Below are positions 32,265-38,932 of a stretch of 39,975 nt of DNA, one piece after another. The notes beneath the pieces are model-generated. The model was given only the letters and a program-made list of their open reading frames with translations, had not been told where the DNA came from and searched no databases. The number at the start of each line of letters is the position of its first letter. Within the stretch, counting starts at the first letter, position 1. Source of the DNA: a virus; the IMG/VR virus record IMGVR_UViG_3300048828_000115, positions 1-39,975 of that record. One strand, given 5' to 3'. Both the position numbers and the translations under genes were made by a program.

Positions 32265-35200
32265 TTATACGTCTTTAAGAAATCTAATGTACCCAGCACG
32301 TGTCGCACCATTAGAACCGTCAAAACCTGTAATTAGGAAATTTTCAACTGAACCAACAGACCAATATCTTAGAATATTCCAGTTTCCTGATTGTGCTATA
32401 GTGCTTGTCCAGATGTATTCCCTAGTTGTATCTTCAGTGAAGAAAACTAGGTTACTTGCTAACGTGCCCTGACCATATCCATTAAGGTTAAAGTCAGCAT
32501 CTCCTAATTCGGTTGTATCGGTTAATCCAGCCCAAATTCCTGGGTTAGCACCATATCTATTTTGATTAGGAGAACTAGGATTACATGGGTCATTTGCTAT
32601 CTCATTCCACTCTGTCGAAGTCGGAAGTCTAAATCCTGTTGGTGGCTGTATTTCTCTTGCTGCAAATTGATTATATAAAAGACCTCTTTCGCTGTTATTA
32701 GAATCAAAGTCCCAGTATGCAGCTACTGGAAGTCCAGCGTTATGCTGAGCATAGAATTCAGTAGCATTTGCAGCGATAGGAATAGTCCCACCTGATGTTG
32801 TATCTGTTATAGTTGAATTTTCATTAGTAAATATAAAATCACAAACTGTAGTTTCACCTGGGCTAGGAGGTGGTGGTGGAGTTGATTGTATTTCTTTAAA
32901 TACAAAAGATATTGCTAGCTCTCCACTATTTGGAGTCAAAGCTCCTGTTTCTTCTCCAACAACAGCTATATTTTCAAACTGTCCAACAGTTATAGAACTA
33001 GATGAAAGGTCAACTTGTCCTGAAACATAAGTTCCATCGTCACTATTGTCTATTGCAAATATATCAGATATTGGTGTATAGTTTGAAAAATCAGCACTAG
33101 TATTGTTTGTTATTTTTCCTATAGAAAATTTAATGTCAGTTCCTACAGGAACAGATACTGTAGTCTCTCCCATCCAAACCCACGTTACGGCTTCTAGTTT
33201 AAGATTTAAAGGAACTCTCCATAAAGGTATCTGAGTAGGCCCTGTTACGTTTGACGTCCACTCCATAAAATCATGGCCATTAATTTGACTACCCAAGTTG
33301 TTTACCATACCATTTATGATATACTTGTTTTCTACTCTTTGAGTTTCAATAACATTACCTGCAGAATCTACCGATAAATTGTAAACATCATTACCAACTA
33401 CATTTCCACTTCCATAAGTTGGTAGTTTGTATTGACCTCCTTTTTTTATTTCTAAAGCGTTTGATTGACTAGTTGAGTCTTCACCATTACCAATCGTCAC
33501 TAAGTTGTCAGCATCGCTCCATGTATTAACACTACCAGGTAGTGGAACATTATATGAGCCTATTACTATTTGTCTAAAATCAGTAGCGTTTAAATGTGAA
33601 CCGATTGCATAAGACTCCGCTCCTGCGTTTTGGTTACCTTTACCAATAGAAAAAGACTGTGCTGCTGTTCCATTTATTTGATTACCTTTACCAATTGCAA
33701 AAGAACCAGAACCATCTACAATATTAAGTGCGCCCATTGTAAATGAACCGACTTCTTTAGATTCATTGTCTTCACCAAAGGAAAAAGAACCATCTCCAGA
33801 TGCTGTGGTTGTACTTAATGTTCCGAAAGCAAAAGATTTATCTCCACTTGCTTCTGCATCTGAACCATAAGCTTGTGCCTGATTACCTGAAGCTATGTTT
33901 GCAAAACCTATAGCTACAGAACCATCTCCACTTGCTGTAGAAAGTTTACCCATTGCTGTAGAAGTATCTCCACTTGCTGTTGTGTTAGAACCCATTGCTG
34001 TAGATTTATCTCCACTTGCTGTTGCGTTAGAACCCATTGCTGTAGAAGATGGCCCACTTGCTTCTGTTATAAGTCCTGATGCAAAAGATGCAGAACCACT
34101 TGCTATTGTTGTATTATTTAATGCTGTAGAGTAATCACCACTTGCTGTTGTGTTTGCTCCCATGGCTACAGACCTCTCTCCACTTGCTGTTGTGTTAAGT
34201 CCCATTGCTGTAGAAGTAATGCCACTTGCTGTTGTGCCATCTCCCATTGCTGTAGAGTAATCACCACTTGCTGTTGTGTTAAGTCCCATTGCTGTAGATG
34301 CAATACCACTTGCTTGTGTAGCACTTCCCATTGCTGTAGAAGTATCTCCACTTGCTTCTGTGTCTTGCCCTAAAGCAACTGCTCCTGCTCCGCTTGCTTC
34401 TACTCTGTTTCCTATTGCTACAGAAACTGTATTAGATGCTTCTGAGCCATTACCCATTGCTAATGAAATAGTACCGCTTGCTTCGGTGTTTTGGCCTATA
34501 GAAACTGAATAATTACCACTTGCTTCTGAGCCATTACCCATTGCTATAGAAGTATTTCCAGTTGATTGTGCTGAAACTCCAATAGCTAATGAATTATTAC
34601 CACTTGCTGTTGTGTTTTCTCCACTTGCAAAACTATGGTTTCCGCTTGCTACTATATTCTCTCCTCCAATAGCTAAAGATGATTCTCCACTAGCTACTGC
34701 ATTGTTTCCTATTGCAATAGAAGTATTTCCAGTTGCTGTTGATTCAAAGCCCATAGCAAAACTAAATAATCCAGTAGGTGCAACAGAATTGGCATAACCA
34801 ATAGCGACACCATGATTTGCGGCTACACTATTACCTTGTCCTAAAACAACAGAAAAATCTCCAGTTGTATTACTAGATGCACCCATTGCAACAGAAAAAT
34901 CTCCACTAGCTTGAGTTTGACCTCCAAATGAAAAAGCATTATTCCCATCTGCGTTACTACCATCACCACCAACAAAAGAGTTAGTGCCACCAGCACGAGT
35001 AGTATTTCCAAACGCTGCTGAGCTATCCCCCTCAGCTTGAGTTGTAAACCCAAACGCATTAGCATAATTACCAGAAGCATCTGAAGTTAACATGTCGTTA
35101 AAAACTAATGAATAATCTCCATCGCCTCTTAATATATCACCATCTCCTAATTCAGATGGGCTAGTCCATATAGCAAATCGGTCTTTTGTTCCACCCCCTG

Positions 35201-35954
35201 TTAATACAGATGAGTTGTCAATCTTATCCCAAAATATGTTATTGTTTAAGTCTTCAGAAATAATAGCCCAATCACCAACTTCCCAGTCAAATATACTTCC
35301 ACCTCCTTGGGTTGGTAAGTTTGTTCCTCCTGCTACAGAAACTATCCAATACTTTCCTGTGTTAGCAGGAATTAAAGGTACTGCTGTTAAATCAGGAACA
35401 TTTATGTCTGCGTCCCAAGCTCCCTGGAACTCTAGTCCAGAACCTTGATAGTTCTGCCATTCGACAGTACCATCGGTTTGAGAAACTAAAACTTGTTCTC
35501 CTGTACCTATATTGTTATTTGCATCGTAAACTTCAGACGCAAAATAAATTCCTCCATTTACATTTACTAATCCATTTGCAAATGTTTCTTTTCCAATAGT
35601 TACATTTTCAGCAACGCTTAAACTACCAACACCACTTCCGTTATCTAAATAAACTATTGTGCCTGCTGGAGATTCACATGGGTCTTTTGAAGTAATAGTA
35701 GCTGTGTCTTGATAAAATAAGGAATTAACTAACTTAAAAGATTCCTGTCCTGCTGAGCTAGCGGTAAATATAGGAAGCCTATAAGAACAGCCATCAAAAG
35801 CTTCGTCAATAACAAATTCAGCAATACCTCCTAAGGTAAAAGTTTTTGTCTGCCTTTCAATTGGTGTTGAATTGGCAGCAGTTCCTATTAAATAATCCTC
35901 AGCCTCAATTGGTGATTGATTTGGATACGATAAAGTATTGCTAATTTTTGCCAT
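32265..35954 (-). CDS. tail fibre/adhesin with YadA-like stalk and lectin-like tip (1229 aa)
   Basis: Likely receptor-binding fibre. Parts in order: an N-terminal attachment-type segment (SYPNQSPIEAEDYLIGT, residues ~8-25); a Trp-rich domain (LEFQGAWDADI to GDWAII, ~169-247); about 30 units of a 14-residue repeat of the form ASGxxSxAMGxxTx (~290-790), the left-handed beta-roll of YadA/trimeric adhesin heads; a beta module (~875-1028) that resembles part of the 246-aa protein at 38932-39672; and a C-terminal ~200-residue domain with GLLYNQFAAREIQPPTGFRL, WNEIA and EYIWTST, which fits the FISUMP/FGE C-type-lectin-like fold common in Bacteroidota. It would form a trimeric fibre with the lectin tip binding a host glycan. 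N-terminal attachment to the tail is inferred. Confidence 0.7.
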   Translation of the reverse strand: MAKISNTLSYPNQSPIEAEDYLIGTAANSTPIERQTKTFTLGGIAEFVIDEAFDGCSYRLPIFTASSAGQESFKLVNSLFYQDTATITSKDPCESPAGTIVYLDNGSGVGSLSVAENVTIGKETFANGLVNVNGGIYFASEVYDANNNIGTGEQVLVSQTDGTVEWQNYQGSGLEFQGAWDADINVPDLTAVPLIPANTGKYWIVSVAGGTNLPTQGGGSIFDWEVGDWAIISEDLNNNIFWDKIDNSSVLTGGGTKDRFAIWTSPSELGDGDILRGDGDYSLVFNDMLTSDASGNYANAFGFTTQAEGDSSAAFGNTTRAGGTNSFVGGDGSNADGNNAFSFGGQTQASGDFSVAMGASSNTTGDFSVVLGQGNSVAANHGVAIGYANSVAPTGLFSFAMGFESTATGNTSIAIGNNAVASGESSLAIGGENIVASGNHSFASGENTTASGNNSLAIGVSAQSTGNTSIAMGNGSEASGNYSVSIGQNTEASGTISLAMGNGSEASNTVSVAIGNRVEASGAGAVALGQDTEASGDTSTAMGSATQASGIASTAMGLNTTASGDYSTAMGDGTTASGITSTAMGLNTTASGERSVAMGANTTASGDYSTALNNTTIASGSASFASGLITEASGPSSTAMGSNATASGDKSTAMGSNTTASGDTSTAMGKLSTASGDGSVAIGFANIASGNQAQAYGSDAEASGDKSFAFGTLSTTTASGDGSFSFGEDNESKEVGSFTMGALNIVDGSGSFAIGKGNQINGTAAQSFSIGKGNQNAGAESYAIGSHLNATDFRQIVIGSYNVPLPGSVNTWSDADNLVTIGNGEDSTSQSNALEIKKGGQYKLPTYGSGNVVGNDVYNLSVDSAGNVIETQRVENKYIINGMVNNLGSQINGHDFMEWTSNVTGPTQIPLWRVPLNLKLEAVTWVWMGETTVSVPVGTDIKFSIGKITNNTSADFSNYTPISDIFAIDNSDDGTYVSGQVDLSSSSITVGQFENIAVVGEETGALTPNSGELAISFVFKEIQSTPPPPPSPGETTVCDFIFTNENSTITDTTSGGTIPIAANATEFYAQHNAGLPVAAYWDFDSNNSERGLLYNQFAAREIQPPTGFRLPTSTEWNEIANDPCNPSSPNQNRYGANPGIWAGLTDTTELGDADFNLNGYGQGTLASNLVFFTEDTTREYIWTSTIAQSGNWNILRYWSVGSVENFLITGFDGSNGATRAGYIRFLKDV
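33590..34960. repeat. 42-bp tandem repeat array (coding)
   Basis: A 42-nt unit (14 codons, ASGxxSTAMGxxTT-like) repeats through the fibre stalk and is most uniform at about 33926-34364. Higher-order copies exist: a 33-nt identical segment recurs 126 nt apart (34122 and 34248) and another recurs 84 nt apart (34180 and 34264). The unit length keeps frame, so stalk length can change by recombination. It also creates spurious long open frames on both strands. Confidence 0.9.
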
Positions 35955-35957
35955 GTT

Positions 35958-36191
35958 TTATTCTTTTTTCTCGGTGACTTGTCCAGTCTGTAAATTAATT
36001 ACTGATTCTTCACCATATTTTTTTATTAGTTCTTTTTCTAGTTCGACAAACTTACTTTTAATTTCTTTTATCTTGCCGATGATGTTTTCTTTCTGGAGCT
36101 CTAAGTCTCCTAATGAAATTTTAGATTGCGTAAAAGAATTGTTTAATTCTTGTAATTTACTTAATTCTTCTGATGTTAACTTTTTTGACAT
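35958..36191 (-). CDS. small coiled-coil protein (77 aa)
   Basis: A highly charged Lys/Glu-rich protein with continuous heptad character (SEELSKLQELNNSFTQSKIS, residues ~7-26; KENIIGKIKEIKSKFVELEK, ~34-53) and a C-terminal KYGEESVINLQTGQ. Small coiled-coil proteins of this type are common in Bacteroidota phage genomes but have no defined role known to me. It lies 3 nt before the fibre gene and 23 nt after a TATCTTTG element, so it probably opens the transcript that includes the fibre. A chaperone or trimerisation partner for the fibre is possible but unproven. Confidence 0.6.
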   Translation of the reverse strand: MSKKLTSEELSKLQELNNSFTQSKISLGDLELQKENIIGKIKEIKSKFVELEKELIKKYGEESVINLQTGQVTEKKE

Positions 36192-36209
36192 AATTTTAAA
36201 TTTAATTTA

Positions 36210-36231
36210 TTTTACAAAGATATGAATTTTA
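36210..36231. repeat. 22-nt promoter-like repeat, copy 2
   Basis: Identical to 13904-13925. It overlaps the holin stop codon at 36229-36231 and lies before the 77-aa coiled-coil gene. Confidence 0.85.
36215..36222 (-). promoter_or_regulatory. TATCTTTG -7 type promoter element
   Basis: Minus-strand TATCTTTG followed by TAAAA, 23 nt before the ATG of the coiled-coil gene. It would drive the coiled-coil and fibre genes independently of lysis. No -33 TTG at the usual distance. Confidence 0.5.
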
Positions 36232-36624
36232 TTCTTGATTGTTTTTTCTTGATTTTTCCCAGCTGCGTCCTACAAAATATGCGCCATACACAGTAACTAA
36301 TAGTGTTTGGAATATTGGAATATATGCTTCAGTTATTTGAAACTCTCCAATATTTCCGTCTGTAAAACACAATGCCGTAAATATGATTGTAAGATATATA
36401 AGCACCATAGGACGAATATTTTTCGATAAGAAAGAATCGCTTTGCATGTCGTACTTCCAGCGTTCTGTTACCTGCTGCTGAGCCTCTTTATCGGCCTGCT
36501 CTAATATCTCTTGGATTTTTTGTTTTGCTTCTAGTCTTTCTTCGTCTGTTGTAACTAAATCATCAATAACATCACCAACTTGTTTTATAACACCTCCTGT
36601 TAACCATTGTATAATTTTTTTCAT
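36229..36624 (-). CDS. holin, GTA/3TM-type (131 aa)
   Basis: The body matches the pattern of the holin family first described in gene transfer agents: a charged N-terminal helix region (~25-60), the motif RWKYDMQSDSFLSKNIRPMV, a membrane segment (NIRPMVLIYLTIIFTALCF, ~69-87), and a second one (YIPIFQTLLVTVYGAYFVG, ~101-119) ending in GRSWEKSRK. The first weak segment (IIQWLTGGVI) may be a third. It would form the membrane lesion that lets the amidase act. It overlaps the amidase gene by 4 nt (ATGA), consistent with coupled translation in a lysis module. Confidence 0.7.
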   Translation of the reverse strand: MKKIIQWLTGGVIKQVGDVIDDLVTTDEERLEAKQKIQEILEQADKEAQQQVTERWKYDMQSDSFLSKNIRPMVLIYLTIIFTALCFTDGNIGEFQITEAYIPIFQTLLVTVYGAYFVGRSWEKSRKNNQE

Positions 36625-37031
36625 AATCCTTTATATTCGTTAGTTGCATCAAAGCTAGGACAAGCTTTTGGTGAAAAATCCCTATGGCTGTGTATAATTG
36701 CTTCAGGATACATATTCTTAAGTAACCTTAGTAATAAAAGAAAGCTAGCTATCTGTGCGCTTGTTCTATTATCTTCTGGACACATATCCTTATCTACTCC
36801 ACCAGCATAACAAATGCCAATTGAATTTTTATTTTGTCCTTTCGTATGAGCGCCTGATTTTTCTAATGGTCTGCCAGTTTGTATTTGACCATCTCTTTTA
36901 ATAAAAAAATGGTAGCCAATACCTGACCACCCTCTTTGTTTATGCCATTCATCTACTCTATCAGCATCAATATCCATGTTAGGTGGAGTTGCTGAGCAGT
37001 GAATTATAATCTTATTTATTTTTCTTTTCAT
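36621..37031 (-). CDS. endolysin: N-acetylmuramoyl-L-alanine amidase (136 aa)
   Basis: A type-2 amidase of the T7-lysozyme kind. It cuts the amide bond between muramic acid and the peptide in peptidoglycan. Expected zinc ligands are visible: His11 in IIIHCSATPP, His116 in HSHRDFSPKACPSFD, and Cys124 in the same motif. The catalytic Tyr equivalent is Tyr40 (GIGYHFFI) and the Lys equivalent is Lys122. GAHTKGQNKNSIGICYAGG (~60-78) is the usual second conserved block. It has no signal peptide, so a holin is needed. It overlaps the upstream membrane peptide gene by 20 nt and the holin gene by 4 nt. ATG start at 37031. Confidence 0.85.
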   Translation of the reverse strand: MKRKINKIIIHCSATPPNMDIDADRVDEWHKQRGWSGIGYHFFIKRDGQIQTGRPLEKSGAHTKGQNKNSIGICYAGGVDKDMCPEDNRTSAQIASFLLLLRLLKNMYPEAIIHSHRDFSPKACPSFDATNEYKGL

Positions 37032-37173
37032 TATAATTAATCCATATTCTTTGAGCCGTATAAACTATAGACGCTACTAATAAGATTAATTTTAAAACCA
37101 TCTCTACATGAGTCATTGAAATAGCAAGGCTAAGAAAGTTAATAGCGTATATTTTTATATCCTGCAAATTCAT
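37012..37173 (-). CDS. small two-segment membrane protein, holin-like (53 aa)
   Basis: Too short for routine gene calling. It begins MNLQDIKIYAINFLSLAISM and continues with a stronger hydrophobic segment (VEMVLKLILLVASIVYTA, residues ~23-40) and a basic tail (NYNEKKNK). Two short hydrophobic segments with a positively charged C-terminus fit a small phage holin or antiholin. It overlaps the amidase gene by 20 nt, and its ATG shares one base with the stop of a 23-codon frame upstream (TAATG). Such tight coupling to an amidase supports a lysis role. Which of this and the 131-aa protein is the holin cannot be told from sequence. Confidence 0.65.
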   Translation of the reverse strand: MNLQDIKIYAINFLSLAISMTHVEMVLKLILLVASIVYTAQRIWINYNEKKNK

Positions 37174-37244
37174 TACTCTTTAATAAGTATATACTCTACT
37201 TCTATATCTATAAGTGCACTATTGTTCTGAATATATCCTACCAT
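37173..37244 (-). CDS. possible 23-aa peptide or coupling ORF
   Basis: A short frame of 23 codons (MVGYIQNNSALIDIEVEY..) begins 4 nt before the stop of the 87-aa gene and ends with a TAATG that starts the membrane peptide gene. It exactly bridges the gap between the two genes, so it may mainly keep ribosomes engaged, or encode a tiny peptide. No family recognised. Confidence 0.3.
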   Translation of the reverse strand: MVGYIQNNSALIDIEVEYILIKE

Positions 37245-37501
37245 AGTGCAATAATTTCTCCAGCTGTTGTTTCTGTATCAAAAACTTGAATTACATTAAC
37301 AGGAAAAAACTGTCCTGAATAAACCCCAACAAAAGTTAATATATCTCCTCCTGCAGTTTTAACCTTTATATTACCTGGTATTCCTATGTATAAAGCACAA
37401 CCATTGTTGACGCCATCTGGATTTGAAACATTTGGTATCAAGTCTGTGTCGCTGGGGTCTACTATAGCGGCCCTATTAGCTGTTAATTTTGTATATGCCA
37501 T
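37238..37501 (-). CDS. small beta virion protein, GTA spike-base-like (87 aa)
   Basis: The sequence follows a pattern seen in short phage and gene-transfer-agent proteins: an N-terminal VDPSDTDLIPNV, then CALYIGIPGNIKVKTAGG and DILTFVGVYSGQFFPVNVIQ, ending VFDTETTAGEIIALW. I recall this end from the RCAP_Rcc01079 spike-base family. It is predicted to be almost all beta with no membrane segment. A role on the virion surface or tail base is inferred from the family resemblance. It follows the 51-aa gene with a 2-nt gap and overlaps the next tiny frame by 7 nt. Confidence 0.6.
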   Translation of the reverse strand: MAYTKLTANRAAIVDPSDTDLIPNVSNPDGVNNGCALYIGIPGNIKVKTAGGDILTFVGVYSGQFFPVNVIQVFDTETTAGEIIALW

Positions 37502-37503
37502 TT

Positions 37504-37659
37504 TTATTTGGTATAAGGGAATTTTCTATTTAAACTGTCTCTGCGCTCTTTGCAGCCACAAGGTTTCCCTGTTACCTTGCTTACAGTATCAACCACTTTT
37601 TTTATTCCAGTTACTGTTGTTACTTTTTCTATTGTATCTCCTAAGCCTCTTGATTTCAT
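37504..37659 (-). CDS. small conserved phage protein (51 aa)
   Basis: A basic helical peptide with two near-repeated amphipathic motifs (DTIEKVTTVTGIKKV, then DTVSKVTGKPCGCKER) and a CGC pair at about residues 34-36. I recall very similar small proteins in uncultured marine and Bacteroidota phages, without a known function. Its ATG overlaps the preceding gene's TGA (ATGA). The Cys pair could bind metal or form a disulfide. Confidence 0.6.
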   Translation of the reverse strand: MKSRGLGDTIEKVTTVTGIKKVVDTVSKVTGKPCGCKERRDSLNRKFPYTK

Positions 37660-37799
37660 TTTTTACAAGTACATAATTTATTTGGACACTCTTCAATGTT
37701 TTTAAAACTAATTGCTTGCATCCATGAGTTCCATGTACACTGAAATTTACACCATACTGATTGAATCCACAATCCTAGTTTTACAAAAGCTTTTCCCAT
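37656..37799 (-). CDS. small Cys/Trp-rich protein (47 aa)
   Basis: The N-terminal ~30 residues are amphipathic with several Trp and Cys (KLGLWIQSVWCKFQCTWNSW), then a C-terminal ECPNKLCTCKK with three Cys. It could attach to a membrane or bind a metal; neither is proven. The start shares one base with the previous stop (TAATG) and the end overlaps the next start (ATGA), so it sits in a translationally coupled string, which supports it as a real gene. Not recognised. Confidence 0.55.
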   Translation of the reverse strand: MGKAFVKLGLWIQSVWCKFQCTWNSWMQAISFKNIEECPNKLCTCKK

Positions 37800-38011
37800 T
37801 ATCGTTTTTTATTTTTTAAAATTTTTCTAACGCTTCCGTCATTAAAGTTTATAGTATCTCTACTAGTTCCATGACCGACATGCATAGTGCCAGAAATTTT
37901 ATTACTTCCTTTACCTCCTAAAGCTTCTCTAGCTACCTCTTTCTTTAGTAGACGTTGAGCTTCGAGACACCTTGCTTTTTGTTTTGGGTTTTTAATTGAG
38001 TTGCACGACAT
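37799..38011 (-). CDS. small basic protein (70 aa)
   Basis: A Lys/Arg-rich protein starting MSCNSIKNPKQKARCLEAQR, with a His/Gly patch (GTMHVGHGTSRD, residues ~41-52) and a basic end (RKILKNKKR). A longer GTG start at 38077 would overlap the previous gene by 47 nt. I choose the ATG at 38011 because it leaves the upstream gene intact and places a TATCTTTG element 11 nt before it. Function not recognised. Positive charge suggests nucleic-acid contact. Confidence 0.55.
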   Translation of the reverse strand: MSCNSIKNPKQKARCLEAQRLLKKEVAREALGGKGSNKISGTMHVGHGTSRDTINFNDGSVRKILKNKKR

Positions 38012-38022
38012 AAGTTTTTTTA

Positions 38023-38030
38023 CAAAGATA
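38023..38030 (-). promoter_or_regulatory. TATCTTTG -7 type promoter element
   Basis: Minus-strand TATCTTTG followed by TAAAAAAA begins right after the stop of the 96-aa gene and precedes the ATG of the 70-aa gene by 11 nt. It matches the elements at 13909, 22924 and 36215. No -33 TTG is visible. Confidence 0.5.
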
Positions 38031-38321
38031 CTAATATTTTCCTTTACGATTTTTTGGAGATGACTTTGTTGAGCCACCTTTACCAGCCCATAAATTCTTG
38101 CATGCCCAATAACGTGCTGTTAGTTTTGATTTAGCTGTTCCGCATTTGTGACGTGCTTTAAAACTTTTTCTAGCAGCTGCTGAATAGTTGTGTCCATAAC
38201 CACTAGCACCGAAGTGTATAAGCTTTTCCTTGCCTCCTGAGCAAGCCTTAACCATTTTCTTCTTACCAGCCCTGTCGCTTTTTTTAACAACATTACATTT
38301 CATCTTGCTCTTGTCTGCCAT
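38031..38321 (-). CDS. small basic Cys-containing protein (96 aa)
   Basis: A Lys-rich protein with four Cys (residues 9, 27, 60, 74), a Gly/His patch (IHFGASGYGHNYSAAA, ~35-50) and a conserved-looking core RKSFKARHKCGTAKSKLTAR followed by YWACKNLW. I recall this pattern in a family of short phage and giant-virus proteins of unknown function (possibly DUF5754-like; not checked). Cys and His placement could form a small zinc site. The C-terminus (STKSSPKNRKGKY) is basic and disordered. It lies within a run of small Lys-rich genes and may be DNA-associated, which is inference. Confidence 0.6.
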   Translation of the reverse strand: MADKSKMKCNVVKKSDRAGKKKMVKACSGGKEKLIHFGASGYGHNYSAAARKSFKARHKCGTAKSKLTARYWACKNLWAGKGGSTKSSPKNRKGKY

Positions 38322-38338
38322 ACTATATATTTTTCATA

Positions 38339-38581
38339 CTATGCATTTCTAACTTTAGCAGCTGTAGTATTGGAAACAAATTGTTTTCCTTTTTTACCAG
38401 CTTTCTTTTTCTTTCTAGCCGTTGCGGCTAATTGTCTTTTTGATAAACTACGAGCTTTAGCCAATGGTAAACATCGGTCAGGGTTCTTTTTGTTCTTAGA
38501 AGTACCGCATGGTCCTTTTATCGTACCATCAGTTCCTATCCTTACCCATTTCTCGTCTCTCCATTTTTTAAGCTCGCCCAT
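38339..38581 (-). CDS. small basic protein with GPCGTSKNKKNPDRC motif (80 aa)
   Basis: It starts MGELKKWRDEKWVRIGTDG, then GPCGTSKNKKNPDRCLPLAK (residues ~22-41) and a very Lys-rich C-terminus. The first half (a Trp-rich KW..EKWV start, a GxCG turn and a Cys before LPLAKARSLSK) resembles small DUF5872/DUF6321-like viral proteins as I remember them; unverified. The Cys pair may bind metal. The ATG overlaps the previous stop by 1 nt (TAATG). Confidence 0.6.
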   Translation of the reverse strand: MGELKKWRDEKWVRIGTDGTIKGPCGTSKNKKNPDRCLPLAKARSLSKRQLAATARKKKKAGKKGKQFVSNTTAAKVRNA

Positions 38582-38694
38582 TACTTCTTATTTTTCTTTT
38601 TCTTTTTTAGAACTGAAAAATCTGCAGCAGTTATTTTATTAAAAGGCATAGCTGCTTTTGCTATCTTTCTTTGACCCTTACTTAACTTACTCAT
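38581..38694 (-). CDS. small Lys-rich protein (37 aa)
   Basis: Starts MSKLSKGQRKIAKAAMPF, then NKITAADFSVL and a Lys-rich end. I recall the pattern LSKxQxKIAxxAxPxxKITxADF from many small marine-phage proteins of unknown function. Its start overlaps the preceding gene's TGA (ATGA) and its stop overlaps the next ATG (TAATG), which supports expression. Confidence 0.55.
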   Translation of the reverse strand: MSKLSKGQRKIAKAAMPFNKITAADFSVLKKKKKNKK

Positions 38695-38768
38695 TTCTTT
38701 TTCTTTTTATAGCTTGTCTTTGTCTTTGATTTAGGCTTAGCTTTTGCTTTAGTTTTTTTTCCGTACAT
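38691..38768 (-). CDS. tiny poly-lysine peptide (25 aa)
   Basis: A 25-codon frame beginning MYGKKTKAKAKPKSKTKTSY and ending in five Lys. It is nearly half Lys and is joined to the next gene by an ATGA overlap. Similar tiny Lys-rich peptides occur in marine phages. It could neutralise packaged DNA, but this is inference. Its small size makes it uncertain alone, while the chain of overlaps supports it. Confidence 0.45.
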   Translation of the reverse strand: MYGKKTKAKAKPKSKTKTSYKKKKK

Positions 38769-38770
38769 AA

Positions 38771-38932
38771 TTATTTCTTTTTAGCACCCTTAGCGTAATT
38801 AGGGTCTTTACAATATTTACTAGCTGCCATATTCGCATACGCAGACGGATATTTATCAAAGGTTCTTTTAGCCCATGATATTCCTGCAGCACAAATTTTA
38901 TTTCCTTTTCTTTTAGTTGCTTTTCTTGCCAT
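38771..38932 (-). CDS. small basic protein (53 aa)
   Basis: Starts MARKATKRKGNKICAAGISW, then KRTFDKYPSAYANMAASKYC (residues ~22-41) and KDPNYAKGAKKK. The core AxGxxWAKRTFDKxPSAYANxxAxKYCKDPxYAK is a pattern I recall from short marine-phage proteins of unknown function. Two Cys (14, 41) flank the core. The ATG overlaps the preceding 246-aa gene's stop (TAATG). Confidence 0.6.
   Translation of the reverse strand: MARKATKRKGNKICAAGISWAKRTFDKYPSAYANMAASKYCKDPNYAKGAKKK

Noticed and set aside
33926-34364. Regular 42-bp repeats considered as a CRISPR array
   Set aside because: There are no unique spacers; the whole period is coding and translates to the 14-residue stalk motif.
33895-34797. Long open frames on the plus strand and a second minus-strand frame in the fibre stalk
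   Set aside because: The 42-bp unit is a multiple of three, so any stop-free frame stays open through the array. Their repetitive products (for example LQQWDLTQQQV) are shadows.
37799-38077. Longer 92-aa version of the small basic protein, starting with GTG
   Set aside because: It would overlap the 96-aa gene by 47 nt and run through a promoter element; the ATG at 38011 is a better start.
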